Below, piece by piece: positions 1-7,608 of a stretch of DNA of 28,929 nt (positions are counted from its first letter, which is position 1; every line of letters starts with the position of its first letter). Under the pieces are notes generated by a model that saw nothing but the letters and a program-made list of their open reading frames with translations, searched no databases and was not told where the DNA came from. The position numbers were made by a program, and so were the translations under genes. Where the stretch lies: positions 1-28,929 of the forward strand of contig CAMLKF010000018.1 of NCBI GenBank assembly GCA_946480575.1, in the 5' to 3' direction. The DNA comes from an uncultured Nitrososphaera sp. Its GTDB lineage: Archaea; Thermoproteota; Nitrososphaeria; Nitrososphaerales; Nitrososphaeraceae.

Positions 1-456
1 TTCTTCAACTAGTTCCTTCAGCGTGTGGATTGCTTCGATTTCTTTTTTGTGCGACCTCGTTAATAATTCTGACTCGATTGTTCCAATGCACATGACAATG
101 TCTGAGTCTATCGACAGCAGGCTGTCAAGCTCATTCTCCCTCACAATTCCGTTTGGCGTCAGGACATCCACATAGCCGCCTGACATCGCAGGAGTAATAA
201 TTGACAACAGTTTAGCAAGGTCGCTTTCTGGCTTGGCATGCGGCCTGAGCGCGTCCACCTTTGACTTGATGTTGTGCTTTGTCAGTCTGTCAAGCGCGCG
301 CATCTCGACGTAGCTTGATCTGCCGGTGCTCATGCACTTCTGGATAATAGACGCGATCCTTACGGTTTCGCCGAGCCGGCTTTCCACTCTTCTTCCTCTT
401 CCTCCTCCTCCTTTCTTCTGATGCCTGCCGGTAAAGTTGTTGTTGTCCTTGTGCAT
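1..456 (-). CDS. Conserved hypothetical protein, C-terminus beyond window edge
   Basis: I do not recognise this protein. An open frame of 152 codons runs from an ATG at 456 to the left edge without a stop, so the gene is cut by the window. The N-terminus is basic and glycine-rich (a GGGGRGRR stretch near residues 17-24), which suggests nucleic-acid contact. A predicted helical region follows (VRIASIIQKCM, YVEMRALDRL), then a section with short hydrophobic strands (GGYVDVLTPNG, DIVMCIGTIE). There is no signal peptide or membrane segment. It lies 86 bases downstream of the aIF1 gene on the same strand and could be co-transcribed with it. The frame is clearly coding by composition; the function is unknown. 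Confidence 0.7.
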   Translation of the reverse strand, partial: MHKDNNNFTGRHQKKGGGGRGRRVESRLGETVRIASIIQKCMSTGRSSYVEMRALDRLTKHNIKSKVDALRPHAKPESDLAKLLSIITPAMSGGYVDVLTPNGIVRENELDSLLSIDSDIVMCIGTIESELLTRSHKKEIEAIHTLKELVEE

Positions 457-542
457 CCAACAAAATCTAGTCCGGCCGCCTTAAATGCCTTCGTATGAAA
501 GTAAATAAATTACGAGATAATTCTGCAAAACGATTACTTACT

Positions 543-851
543 TTACTGGACTTCGATAGCTTCTTCGTTGAATCCCATCTTGACAAGGTAGCCCTTGACG
601 TTGTCCCGGTGGTCGCCCTGCAGCATGATAAAGCCGTCTTTTGCAGTCCCGCCGCAAGCAAAAGTGCTCTTCAGTTCCTTGATGATGCGCTGCATGTCGC
701 TCTGCTTTGGGTTGATGCCTTCAATGAGGGTGGTGGTCTTTGAAAATCTTCTTGTTTCAAGGCGGACGACAATTCGTGCATCTTCTTTGTCAAGTTCTCC
801 ACAGGCACAGAGGTCGTCTGGGAGACCGCATTTTTTGCAGATAACCGCCAT
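543..851 (-). CDS. sui1: Translation initiation factor aIF1 (SUI1 family)
   Basis: This is archaeal aIF1, the homologue of eIF1. It binds the small ribosomal subunit near the P site and helps enforce start-codon selection. The protein begins MAVICKKCGLPDDLC, with the cysteine-rich N-terminus usual in archaeal SUI1 proteins. The SUI1 fold follows, with TTLIEGI, LKSTFACGGTAKDGFIMLQG and a final GYLVKMGFNEEAIEV segment. The length, 102 residues, is normal. I chose the ATG at 851 over one four codons upstream because MAVICKKCGLP is the usual family start and a TATA-like AATAATAAG stretch lies about 30-40 bases before it. Divergent from the zinc-ribbon gene at 957. Housekeeping and intact. Confidence 0.95.
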   Translation of the reverse strand: MAVICKKCGLPDDLCACGELDKEDARIVVRLETRRFSKTTTLIEGINPKQSDMQRIIKELKSTFACGGTAKDGFIMLQGDHRDNVKGYLVKMGFNEEAIEVQ

Positions 852-956
852 CGAGTAACACATTTTTCGTAATTCTTATTATTAAGCCTTGTTGTCTCTC
901 TCATACATATATGATCACAAAGAAAAAATTCGACTGCTGCCAATAACCTTCCATAT

Positions 957-1358
957 ATGTCCGAGGACAGCGCCGCAAGGATAAGGTCTGCTGCTTCGCT
1001 ACTTGTCAAGGGCGGGACCCTGACGAACGAGCCGTGCCCAAAATGCGGAGGGGTACAGGTGAGGCTTGCAGACAAGACCACCTGCATCAACTGCGGCAAC
1101 GAGGTAAAGGCAGGCGCCGCCGCCGATGCTGCTCTTGCCCAACCGCCAAAGGCAGAGGAAAAGGCTGCTCCAGCGCCGCAGGCCCCATCGTCGCCAAACC
1201 TATCGTCGGCGGCGTCTCTAATAGAAGAAAAGATAGCTCTCCTGGCAGCAGAGATAAGGTCTGAGAGCGACATCTCACTCCAGAAGCAAAAGGCCGAGCT
1301 TTTGGAGAGCTACCTCAGGATTCTTGAAAAGACGAAAAGCCTCGCTGCCAGCAGCTAA
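957..1358 (+). CDS. Zinc-ribbon protein, Sjogren/scleroderma autoantigen 1 (UPF0148) family
   Basis: The N-terminal half matches the Sjogren's syndrome/scleroderma autoantigen 1 (p27) family, annotated UPF0148 in archaea. A helix containing SAASLLVKGGTL leads into a zinc ribbon with C27-x2-C30 and C43-x2-C46 (CPKCGG, CINCGN). A low-complexity Ala/Pro linker covers about residues 52-80. A C-terminal helix rich in Glu, Leu and Lys (about 85-130) may form a coiled coil. The molecular role in archaea is not established. An AT-rich stretch near 922-932 could be its TATA box, which would make the mRNA nearly leaderless. The next gene on this strand is Sec61-beta, which has its own promoter-like sequence. 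Identification is good, function is not known. Confidence 0.85.
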   Translation: MSEDSAARIRSAASLLVKGGTLTNEPCPKCGGVQVRLADKTTCINCGNEVKAGAAADAALAQPPKAEEKAAPAPQAPSSPNLSSAASLIEEKIALLAAEIRSESDISLQKQKAELLESYLRILEKTKSLAASS

Positions 1359-1405
1359 CCAGCGGAACGTATTTAAGCGCTTGAAAATAATTGCACTTGG
1401 TAAAT

Positions 1406-1576
1406 ATGAGCAGCAAGAAAAAGAATGCCCCACTGCCGGCCTCAAGCGCTGGCCTGCTTAGGTTCTTTGAAGACGAGACCAGGGGCATCAAGATCAAGCC
1501 CGAGATTGTGCTGAGCATAACCGGCGCAATGATTGCGGCATCAATCCTGATAAGAATCCTGTTTCCCGTCGGTTGA
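1406..1576 (+). CDS. secG: Preprotein translocase subunit Sec61-beta (SecG equivalent)
   Basis: A 56-residue tail-anchored membrane protein that associates with the SecYE channel. The cytoplasmic part has the family signature KKKNAPLPASSAGLLRFFED followed by ETRGIKIKPE. A single C-terminal transmembrane helix follows (IVLSITGAMIAASILIRILF). The ATG at 1406 gives the standard family start MSSKKK; a longer reading from a TTG at 1391 adds five residues without family support. A TATA-like TATTTAA at about 1370-1376 sits some 33 bases upstream. It is followed almost immediately by DUF2070, so the two are probably one transcript. Confidence 0.93.
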   Translation: MSSKKKNAPLPASSAGLLRFFEDETRGIKIKPEIVLSITGAMIAASILIRILFPVG

Positions 1577-1584
1577 GCCCGGGG

Positions 1585-3381
1585 ATGTTTGCAGCCGAGC
1601 AGTACGACGACGATGTATCGAACATTCATAGGCGCTGGTCTTTTACCAGATTAGGCCCGTCATCGTCCAAGGCATCATATGCCATTTCGCTTGCATGCGC
1701 GACCATAATCGTAGTCGTTTCTCACCTTTACTACTTCCAGCAGCAGGACGCCGCGGGGCTCATTATCTTTTTGCTGCTTGGGCTTGGCGCGCTTACCGGT
1801 GCGCACTACCTTGACTACCTTGCGCTGCGTGGCACGCCTGTCAACAAACTCTCCAAGGTGGCCCACGTCTCCGCGTTTGCCAACCTGCTGTGGGCTGTGA
1901 CAGTTCTTTTAGGAGCTGCCGCTGACTTTGTGTTTGCCAAGGCTCCTCCCGGGCTTGACTATATCGTTGCAGGGATGCTGCTTGCGGTGGGCCTGCGCAT
2001 CGGGATTTTCACGTCGGTGTTTGGAGCCGGGACCAGGCGGGCTATAGCGGTGTCGTTCATGCAGCCGGCGATCTTTCTTTTTGCATTTCTGCCTGTTTCC
2101 GCTTACGGCATGCTCGCTGAGGCAAGCTCTGCCGCTGCAGGCTTGGCGTTTGGCGCGGCATTTGTCGCGCTTGGCATTGTCTGGACTGTCGTCGCAGACA
2201 GAGCGGGCAGGCCGGGCCTCTCAAGCACGTTTGCTGTGCTGCAGGCGTTCGTTGCTGCGTGGACCGAGAACAAGACCGACAAGATGGAAGAGTTCACAGA
2301 GGCAAAGGCGCACGAGGATGTCGTGGCGACAAAAATCCTCCGCTTCACCTATGATCAGGGCGGCGGCCGCGCAGCGATAGTCCTGCCTGATGTCCACCCC
2401 GGGCCCTTTAGCACGGTCGGCGGGAGCAACCTTCCCTACGTCTTGTACGAGGCATTTGGCAGGAGCGCCCTTGTCATGCACAGCGTTTCGGATCACTCGC
2501 TCAACATCCCGTCAAAGCGCGAACTAGACAGGTATCTCTGCGGCCTTGCTAATTTAAAGCTGGTGGAAAAGGGCAGCACATGCACCGCGCCATCCCAGAT
2601 CAGGGTTGGCAGATCCACAGCGACAGGGATCGCTTTTGGAGACACTGCGACAGTCATGCTGTCGCTTGCCCCGGCAGGGATGGAGGACGTTCCGCAAAGC
2701 GTGCGGACCGAGCTCGAGTGTCATGGCTCGAGCATCGGCTTTTCAAGCGTGCTCGTGATCGACTGCCACAACGCAATGGGCAGAAACCTGAGCGACTCTG
2801 ACAGAAGCGACATTGTATCGGCTGCAAAGCAGTGCTTAGATCAGTTGAAAAAGCAGCCGCAGCAGGAATTCAAGGTCGGGTTTGCCAGCCTCGATGATGA
2901 TGCGTCGTGCCGGCTCCTCTCCCACGCAGGCGAGCTTGGACAGGCAGGTCTTGCAGTCATTGTGATAAGCGTCAGCGGCCAGGACTATGCCATCGGGTGG
3001 GCCGACTCTAACAACATGGAAAATGGGCTGCACGACCACATCGTCTCCAAGGTGGGCGGCGCTATTACTACCATGCTTGAGGTCTGCACGTCTGACACCC
3101 ATTCCACTTCTGGCAAGAGGACGAGAGAAGGATATTTTGCGCTTGGCAGCATCAGCAGTCCCTGCGACATCGTCGCAGCGTACGACGAAATGTGCCGCAA
3201 GGCCGCCGGGCGCGCAGCCAGGTCTACTTTTGAGCTTGCACACGCGCAATCGACCGTCAAGGTTATGGGCAAGCAGCAGTTTGAAGACTACTCTAGCGCG
3301 CTTGACAGGTCCATGAACGTGACCAAGGTTTTCCTCGGAATCACGGTCGCGACGTACATCGCGATGTTGATCTTTAGCTAG
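1585..3381 (+). CDS. DUF2070 family membrane protein
   Basis: A protein of about 600 residues in the archaeal DUF2070 family, function unknown. The first ~210 residues hold about six or seven hydrophobic segments (for example ISLACATIIVVVSHLYYF, AGLIIFLLLGLGALTGAHYL, FMQPAIFLFAFLPVSAYG). The rest is a large soluble domain with the family hallmarks VLPDVHPGPFSTVGGSNLP and VLVIDCHNAMG; the invariant His/Asp residues suggest a metal or phosphoryl site. A last hydrophobic helix (VFLGITVATYIAMLIF) anchors the C-terminus. I prefer the ATG at 1585; a TTG at 1573 overlapping the Sec61-beta stop is also possible and would couple the two genes. Its TAG stop overlaps the stop of the convergent nuclease gene by four bases (CTAG). 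Confidence 0.9.
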   Translation: MFAAEQYDDDVSNIHRRWSFTRLGPSSSKASYAISLACATIIVVVSHLYYFQQQDAAGLIIFLLLGLGALTGAHYLDYLALRGTPVNKLSKVAHVSAFANLLWAVTVLLGAAADFVFAKAPPGLDYIVAGMLLAVGLRIGIFTSVFGAGTRRAIAVSFMQPAIFLFAFLPVSAYGMLAEASSAAAGLAFGAAFVALGIVWTVVADRAGRPGLSSTFAVLQAFVAAWTENKTDKMEEFTEAKAHEDVVATKILRFTYDQGGGRAAIVLPDVHPGPFSTVGGSNLPYVLYEAFGRSALVMHSVSDHSLNIPSKRELDRYLCGLANLKLVEKGSTCTAPSQIRVGRSTATGIAFGDTATVMLSLAPAGMEDVPQSVRTELECHGSSIGFSSVLVIDCHNAMGRNLSDSDRSDIVSAAKQCLDQLKKQPQQEFKVGFASLDDDASCRLLSHAGELGQAGLAVIVISVSGQDYAIGWADSNNMENGLHDHIVSKVGGAITTMLEVCTSDTHSTSGKRTREGYFALGSISSPCDIVAAYDEMCRKAAGRAARSTFELAHAQSTVKVMGKQQFEDYSSALDRSMNVTKVFLGITVATYIAMLIFS

Positions 3382-4037
3382 CAACTTCTACATATACACG
3401 TGCATACATAGATTTCAGGCAAAAAGCCCTTTACGTCCATGACAAAGGACCTGAACTGGGCTATCGGCACGACAGGTATGCCGCCGCTGACAAATTTCAC
3501 CGATTCGGCATGCAAGGTAAGGATTACTGGCACCGCCTGCTCAATTGTCCCGTCATGCTTTATCAGACGCTTCGCCTTAGCTGCCTGCCTGCGCGAATAG
3601 CTCAGTATCGACGACAGGCTGCCCCGCTTCCAGTGCTTGCAGTCCACCACAATTGCAAAGCCCGCGCTAACCCCAACGACATCTATCTCCATCCGTGGCC
3701 TTGTAAGCCGGACGTTGGTCCTTGTCTCGTAGCCAAATGACCTCAGCACTTCAGACGCCAGCCCCTCAAAGTCCTTCCACGAAATGTGCTTTGACACCTG
3801 CTCCATCTCGCATCCCATCTGGAGGGCAAGAACTGCTGCCTTTAGCCGATCACCGCCAGCGAACGATATTGCGCCTTTTTTTGAAGAGGTGCCTATGCCA
3901 TTTTCAGCAAGAAAATCCAAGACGCCCTTTGCGACCTGCCTGCTCACTATGCCCGACGCAGCCTGGAACTCGTCGACCATAGTAGTAGTTGCCGGCTCGA
4001 TGGCAGCCAACGCCTTGCAAAGCAGCTCTTGGTGCAC
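3378..4037 (-). CDS. Winged-helix + PD-(D/E)XK nuclease-like protein (Mrr/RecB-like)
   Basis: The N-terminal part (EFQAASGIVSRQVAKGVLDF, then FAGGDRLKAAVLAL) looks like a winged helix. The C-terminal part matches a restriction-endonuclease-like fold: a helix with an acidic residue (WKDFEGLASEVLRSFGY), a strand ending in an Asp (RPRMEIDVVG), and the catalytic strand FAIVVDCKHWKR with D-x-K, all in the correct order for E...D...DxK. Such domains cut DNA in Mrr-type restriction or in repair. I chose the GTG at 4037 because a TATA-like GCTTAAATA at about 4062-4070 lies about 26-30 bases upstream; a TTG at 4076 would place this box inside the gene. No methylase or helicase partner adjoins it, so a housekeeping or repair role is as likely as defence. 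Length about 219 residues. Confidence 0.75.
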   Translation of the reverse strand: MHQELLCKALAAIEPATTTMVDEFQAASGIVSRQVAKGVLDFLAENGIGTSSKKGAISFAGGDRLKAAVLALQMGCEMEQVSKHISWKDFEGLASEVLRSFGYETRTNVRLTRPRMEIDVVGVSAGFAIVVDCKHWKRGSLSSILSYSRRQAAKAKRLIKHDGTIEQAVPVILTLHAESVKFVSGGIPVVPIAQFRSFVMDVKGFLPEIYVCTCICRSC

Positions 4038-4098
4038 ATCGGCTGTTTGGTCCCTGCAGGTATTTAAGCTCAGCAAGTAAAAATAAGGCAGCCTGCAG

Positions 4099-4438
4099 AT
4101 GATTTTTCATGCAATGCTGATGATGATGATGCTGCTTGACTCAAAGGATGTTGCCGTGGTCTTCTGCGTAGCGCTTGTCAGGACAGGCGCAGGGGCGCTT
4201 GCAGTCGCAGCTCAGACCTTCACAAAATAGCCAGAAGCACATGATGCTTGGAAGGGGAGTCGCAATCCTTGACAGGGGCGACGACAGGTCGTGCCCTACA
4301 CAGACCGTCTCTCTGTGTGCCCATTGAAAACGACGACAGGGTCTTCAGAATAGAGCGCGGGACTGTGGTGGTCAAGTATATGCCTTTTCAGACAGCGACT
4401 TCGAGCTTGTCGATGTTAGCTCGGAAGTAGAATTGTAG
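4099..4438 (+). pseudogene. Remnant of a small coding gene broken by frameshifts
   Basis: No intact ORF fills this stretch, but protein-like segments follow one another in changing frames: VVFCVALVRTGAGALAV (to a stop at 4228-4230), then MMLGRGVAILDRGDDRSCP from 4241, then VPIENDDRVFRIERGTVVV from about 4317, and finally YAFSDSDFELVDVSSEVEL to a TAG at 4436-4438. The composition is that of a folded protein rather than random translation. I infer a gene of roughly 110 codons with about three indels. I cannot name the family. A (GAT)n run near 4108-4130 and a (GCA)n run near 4453-4472 flank it. After 4438 up to the cofC stop I see only that trinucleotide repeat and AT-rich sequence. Confidence 0.45.
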
Positions 4439-4519
4439 GTTTTTCCTCTTTTAGCAGCAGCAGCAGCAGCAGGGCAAAGGTTGTAGCTCCTGCCGCCGGG
4501 CTGTTGCAATATAAAATGA

Positions 4520-5176
4520 TTATTTTAACAGGGACTTTAGAAATTCAAGCGTTTCGCTGCCGGGTGGGCCTGTCTCCTTGGCAAGCTGCCTTGCGTCTTC
4601 AGGCGTGTCGACGTCAGACATCACCCTTTTGGAAAAGAACATCTTGACAGGTATTCCGAGCTCGGTTGCAGTCCTGACATGGCTCTCATAGCTGTCACTG
4701 TCGTATAAAGTCTTCATCACCTCAGGAGGCTTGCGGAGAAGAAGGTTCGTACCGTCGTAGCGAAGCGATGGCGTTATCACGACGCACCTGTCCTCTTTCT
4801 CTGCCAGCTCGCACGCCATTGAAATGTCGGCTGCGTCCAGAAGGGGCAGATCCTGCGGGATGACTACTGTCGCGTCTGCGCTTGCCCTTGCGCTGTAGCT
4901 GTCCGCAAGCATGACTGCAGAATTGACCTCGCTTTCCTTTTCTTCGCGCAGAAATTTTGCACTGTGCTTTTCCGCTATTTCGCCTGCGCGCCTGTCGCCT
5001 GAAACCACGACTATTTGCTGGAGAGACGGCACGGCTGCCAGTACCTTCAGTGTGTGTGCAAGCATGAGCGAGGACAGGCGGACACGCTCATCTGGTCTGA
5101 GCACCGGCGACAGCCGCGTCTTGGCGTTTTCAAACTTTTTCACAGGGACTATTGCAAACGTCTTCATCATCATCAA
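4520..5176 (-). CDS. cofC: 2-phospho-L-lactate guanylyltransferase CofC
   Basis: CofC activates 2-phospholactate (or phosphoenolpyruvate in some lineages) with GTP to give the PP-linked guanosine donor for coenzyme F420 synthesis. The N-terminus FAIVPVKKFENAKTRLSPVL is the classic nucleotidyltransferase signature of the family. Later landmarks are VVIPQDLPLLDAADI and DGTNLLLRKPP, with a C-terminal MSDVDTPEDARQL, all as in CofC/CobY-like enzymes. The length of about 215 residues is normal. The frame opens with four ATG codons in a row; the last (5167) gives the family start MKTFAIVPVK, and the first overlaps the cofD stop (ATGA). It is translationally coupled to cofD, its pathway partner. Confidence 0.92.
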   Translation of the reverse strand: MMMMKTFAIVPVKKFENAKTRLSPVLRPDERVRLSSLMLAHTLKVLAAVPSLQQIVVVSGDRRAGEIAEKHSAKFLREEKESEVNSAVMLADSYSARASADATVVIPQDLPLLDAADISMACELAEKEDRCVVITPSLRYDGTNLLLRKPPEVMKTLYDSDSYESHVRTATELGIPVKMFFSKRVMSDVDTPEDARQLAKETGPPGSETLEFLKSLLK

Positions 5177-6108
5177 TTGTTCCCAACCCTTATTTCTAGC
5201 AGGTACCGGCCAAGCCTGATCTCGTCCCGCCTATTTTTCATTGTTATGTTTGTTTCAAAGACACGCATGCCCAAAATTTGTATCCTGGGCGCCATGCGAT
5301 GATCACTTGAAGACATGACAAAATTGCCGGCAAAATCGCGATAGTGAAGGGCGACGCCGGCAGGCGAGTTCTCCAAGCCAAGTGCCTTCATGTATTTTAC
5401 CGCCGGCCCGCTTACTGCCTGCTCGCCGATCAAGGGCGACACTGCGATCACATTTTTCCTTTTTTTCTGAAGTTCCTTTCTCAAGCCAGCAAGAGCGACT
5501 ATTGGGCCGATGCTAGAGATCGGGTTTGCAGGGGCAATTACCACCGCGTCTGACCGCCTTATGGCATCGATGGCCCGGCGGCTTGCATGCGCGCGCATGG
5601 CGCCTTCGTACCTTACGCCTGTTACCCTTGGGCTCCCACTGCTCTTTACCCAGAACTCCTGCAGGTGCATCTCTTTTCCAGTGCCAGTCGCTATCTTTGT
5701 AGTGACCTGCTGGTCAGTTGCCGGGATGACTTGTGCTGCTATCGAATGGCGCTTTCTCAGCCATTCGGTTACTTCTGACAGGCTCCTACCCTCCTGCACC
5801 ATCATCCTTGTCCGCACCAGATGCGTCGCCAGGTCCCTGTCGCCCAGGCCAAACCAATCATCTGGAGCGCCGAGCTCTTTCAGCAGCGACAGGCATTCAA
5901 ATGAATCGCCCTTGACGCCCCAGCCGCGTTTTTCGTCAAGCAGGCCGGCTAGCCCGTATGTTATGGTGTCGATGTCTGGGCAGACGTACAGGCCGTGGAG
6001 CCATATGTTGTCGCCGACATTGCAGACAACTGCTATGTCCTCCGTTAGCGCGGCAAGGCCCCTGACCAGCTTGACAGAGCCCGTTCCGCCGGCAAGAACT
6101 GTAATCAA
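5173..6108 (-). CDS. cofD: 2-phospho-L-lactate transferase CofD
   Basis: CofD transfers the phospholactyl group from the CofC product to 7,8-didemethyl-8-hydroxy-5-deazariboflavin (FO), forming F420-0. The start ITVLAGGTGSVKLVRGLA is the family's substrate-binding loop. Other landmarks are VVCNVGDNIWLHGLYVCPD, DTITYGLAG, WFGLGDRDLATHLVRT and the VVIAPANPISSIGPIVALAG segment, in the expected order. The length of 311 residues is typical. The start is a TTG at 6108; there is no ATG that would keep the essential N-terminal loop. First gene of the cofD-cofC unit, with a four-base overlap to cofC. The FO synthase and CofE genes are not in this window. Confidence 0.95.
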   Translation of the reverse strand: MITVLAGGTGSVKLVRGLAALTEDIAVVCNVGDNIWLHGLYVCPDIDTITYGLAGLLDEKRGWGVKGDSFECLSLLKELGAPDDWFGLGDRDLATHLVRTRMMVQEGRSLSEVTEWLRKRHSIAAQVIPATDQQVTTKIATGTGKEMHLQEFWVKSSGSPRVTGVRYEGAMRAHASRRAIDAIRRSDAVVIAPANPISSIGPIVALAGLRKELQKKRKNVIAVSPLIGEQAVSGPAVKYMKALGLENSPAGVALHYRDFAGNFVMSSSDHRMAPRIQILGMRVFETNITMKNRRDEIRLGRYLLEIRVGNN

Positions 6109-6181
6109 ATAATATGGTAGATAGATGCTGTCGTTCTATTATGTTTGCCGGAGCCGGACGCTGCTAGCCAATTGCGCCGAG

Positions 6182-7276
6182 ATGATAAAGATTATAAACG
6201 AGATAAAGGCAATTCCTCTCGTGAAGTATTACGCAGCGTTCTCTGGAATACCTGTTGCGGCGCTTTTGATTTCGAGTTTTATTCCACAGGCATTCGCTGC
6301 AGACCTGGCGGCGTTTCTTGTTCCCGATCGCGACAGATCCGAGGCATCCTTCATGGGCGTTAGAACCATTACGCTTAGCTATCCTGAGGGCAGCGCTATA
6401 GCTCAGGAATTGAATGGCAAGAACGAGCGCCTCACCTTTACGCTAAATGGAACTGCAGGCGGCGAAAACAATACCGGCATGAATGAAGTCATTGCTTCAA
6501 TAAACAAGGCATTGATAGAAGCAAAGAGCCCGGTCCAAGTTTCCCAAGCCGGCATGTCATACAGCGCAGTCCTGAGGGGCGGCCCGACCAGTGCGACTGT
6601 TTCCTACAAGGTCGAGCTTGACCCGACGCTTGAAAGGTTCGTCCTCCAGAGAGGAGAGGGCGGCCAATCCGGACACATCGTCGACTTGGAATGGAGGGGA
6701 ATAGACATCACGGACCCACTCGTCGTCAGTTCTCCGCAGAATGGCAAAATAGCTATCAACCAGCCAATAGGATTTTTCCAGGCGCTCCATCCTGATCTTG
6801 CAGAAAAGTTACTGAATTCAGAAGCAAGGGAAATAATGACAGACCCGATCCTGAACTTTAAGGACTTTGATACCCCCATGAGCTCGTGGCACCGCCTGTT
6901 TGACCCAGTCGGAAGCTACGGCACAGCCGTCGGTATGCAGGGGACTGAAGGAGCCAAGGCATTATCGGTATATTCGCTTGGCGAGAGCAGCCTCAGAGAA
7001 GGCACACACGCAGTGACAGAGAAGGACGCAACTGCTAACATCGATGGCGCCAATGTGAACATCCACTCTCAGAACCCGCCACCAAGCGCACAGATAACCA
7101 TTGCAGGTTACGCAAACCACCAGGAAAATGCAGGGACAGAGTTTGCCGTAGTCACTGCCGAAGCTCCAGAAGGGGTGCAGACTTCAACAGGAGGATTTCC
7201 GATTCAGGTGCTTCTTGTGCTCGGCGGCATGATGGGAGCAATAGCCATATTCATCCTCTTCAAGGCGAGAAAGTAG
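6182..7276 (+). CDS. Secreted, C-terminally membrane-anchored protein of unknown function
   Basis: I do not recognise this family beyond its general design. The N-terminus (from the ATG at 6182) has a charged start, a hydrophobic stretch (FSGIPVAALLISSFIPQAFA) and a plausible signal-peptidase site after AFA. About 290 extracellular residues of predominantly beta character follow, with Asn/Thr glycosylation-like sites (LNGTAGG). A C-terminal transmembrane helix (VLLVLGGMMGAIAIFILF) ends in the basic tail KARK. An earlier ATG at 6125 is in frame, but a signal peptide starting at 6182 is more natural and the upstream residues look untranslated. Divergent from cofD. The layout suggests a surface protein facing the pseudoperiplasm. 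Confidence 0.8.
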   Translation: MIKIINEIKAIPLVKYYAAFSGIPVAALLISSFIPQAFAADLAAFLVPDRDRSEASFMGVRTITLSYPEGSAIAQELNGKNERLTFTLNGTAGGENNTGMNEVIASINKALIEAKSPVQVSQAGMSYSAVLRGGPTSATVSYKVELDPTLERFVLQRGEGGQSGHIVDLEWRGIDITDPLVVSSPQNGKIAINQPIGFFQALHPDLAEKLLNSEAREIMTDPILNFKDFDTPMSSWHRLFDPVGSYGTAVGMQGTEGAKALSVYSLGESSLREGTHAVTEKDATANIDGANVNIHSQNPPPSAQITIAGYANHQENAGTEFAVVTAEAPEGVQTSTGGFPIQVLLVLGGMMGAIAIFILFKARK

Positions 7277-7412
7277 AGTCAGTCATCAATAGCAGTAGTA
7301 ATAATAGCAGTAGTAGTACTACTGGCAGGAGCTGCTGTCCGCTGGCTCCACTCAATTCTATTTCATAAGCTGGTGCATACACAATCTAAATCACAATGCC
7401 TATTATCCAAAA

Positions 7413-7426
7413 TTGGGCATGCCCAA
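7413..7426. promoter_or_regulatory. Perfect 14-base palindrome upstream of small HTH gene
   Basis: TTGGGCATGCCCAA is an exact inverted repeat with no spacer. It lies about 20 bases before the ATG of the HTH-like reading frame at 7447, separated by an (AAT)n run. A palindrome here is what a dimeric HTH repressor operator would look like. It could instead act in 3' end formation of the upstream gene, which stops at 7276. Confidence 0.4.
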
Positions 7427-7446
7427 CTAATAATAATAATAATAAT

Positions 7447-7604
7447 ATGAGGACAGAAGAGGAGGCAAAATACGACCTTAACGAACAGATATTCGAGTTG
7501 TACAACAGGGGCGTGTCCATCCAGAACATCTTGGAACGCCTCAACACGACAGTCGAATATACATAAACTCTGTCCTCGATAATATGCCGGTGGAAACAAG
7601 CTAG
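7447..7604 (+). pseudogene. Small helix-turn-helix protein gene, frameshifted near its end
   Basis: The ATG at 7447 opens a 39-residue frame whose LNEQIFELYNRGVSIQNILE segment, followed by RLNTTVEY, resembles an HTH of the Trp-repressor/sigma-region-4 type (helix, GVSI turn, recognition helix). It stops at TAA 7564-7566 inside the recognition helix. Shifting frame at that point restores a sensible continuation, INSVLDNMPVETS, ending in TAG at 7602-7604, just five bases before the stop of the convergent Nip7 gene. I infer a ~52-residue DNA-binding protein with a small indel, either a real mutation or a sequence error. If the short form is translated it would lack part of the DNA-binding unit. 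Confidence 0.5.
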
Positions 7605-7608
7605 TTAG

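Noticed and set aside
671..1273. 200-codon minus-strand frame across the aIF1/zinc-ribbon junction
   Set aside because: Antisense to two recognised genes and Ala/Ser-rich as expected of a shadow.
2836..3384. Long minus-strand frame under DUF2070
   Set aside because: Antisense to a well-supported conserved protein; composition rich in Arg/Asp/Val typical of shadow frames.
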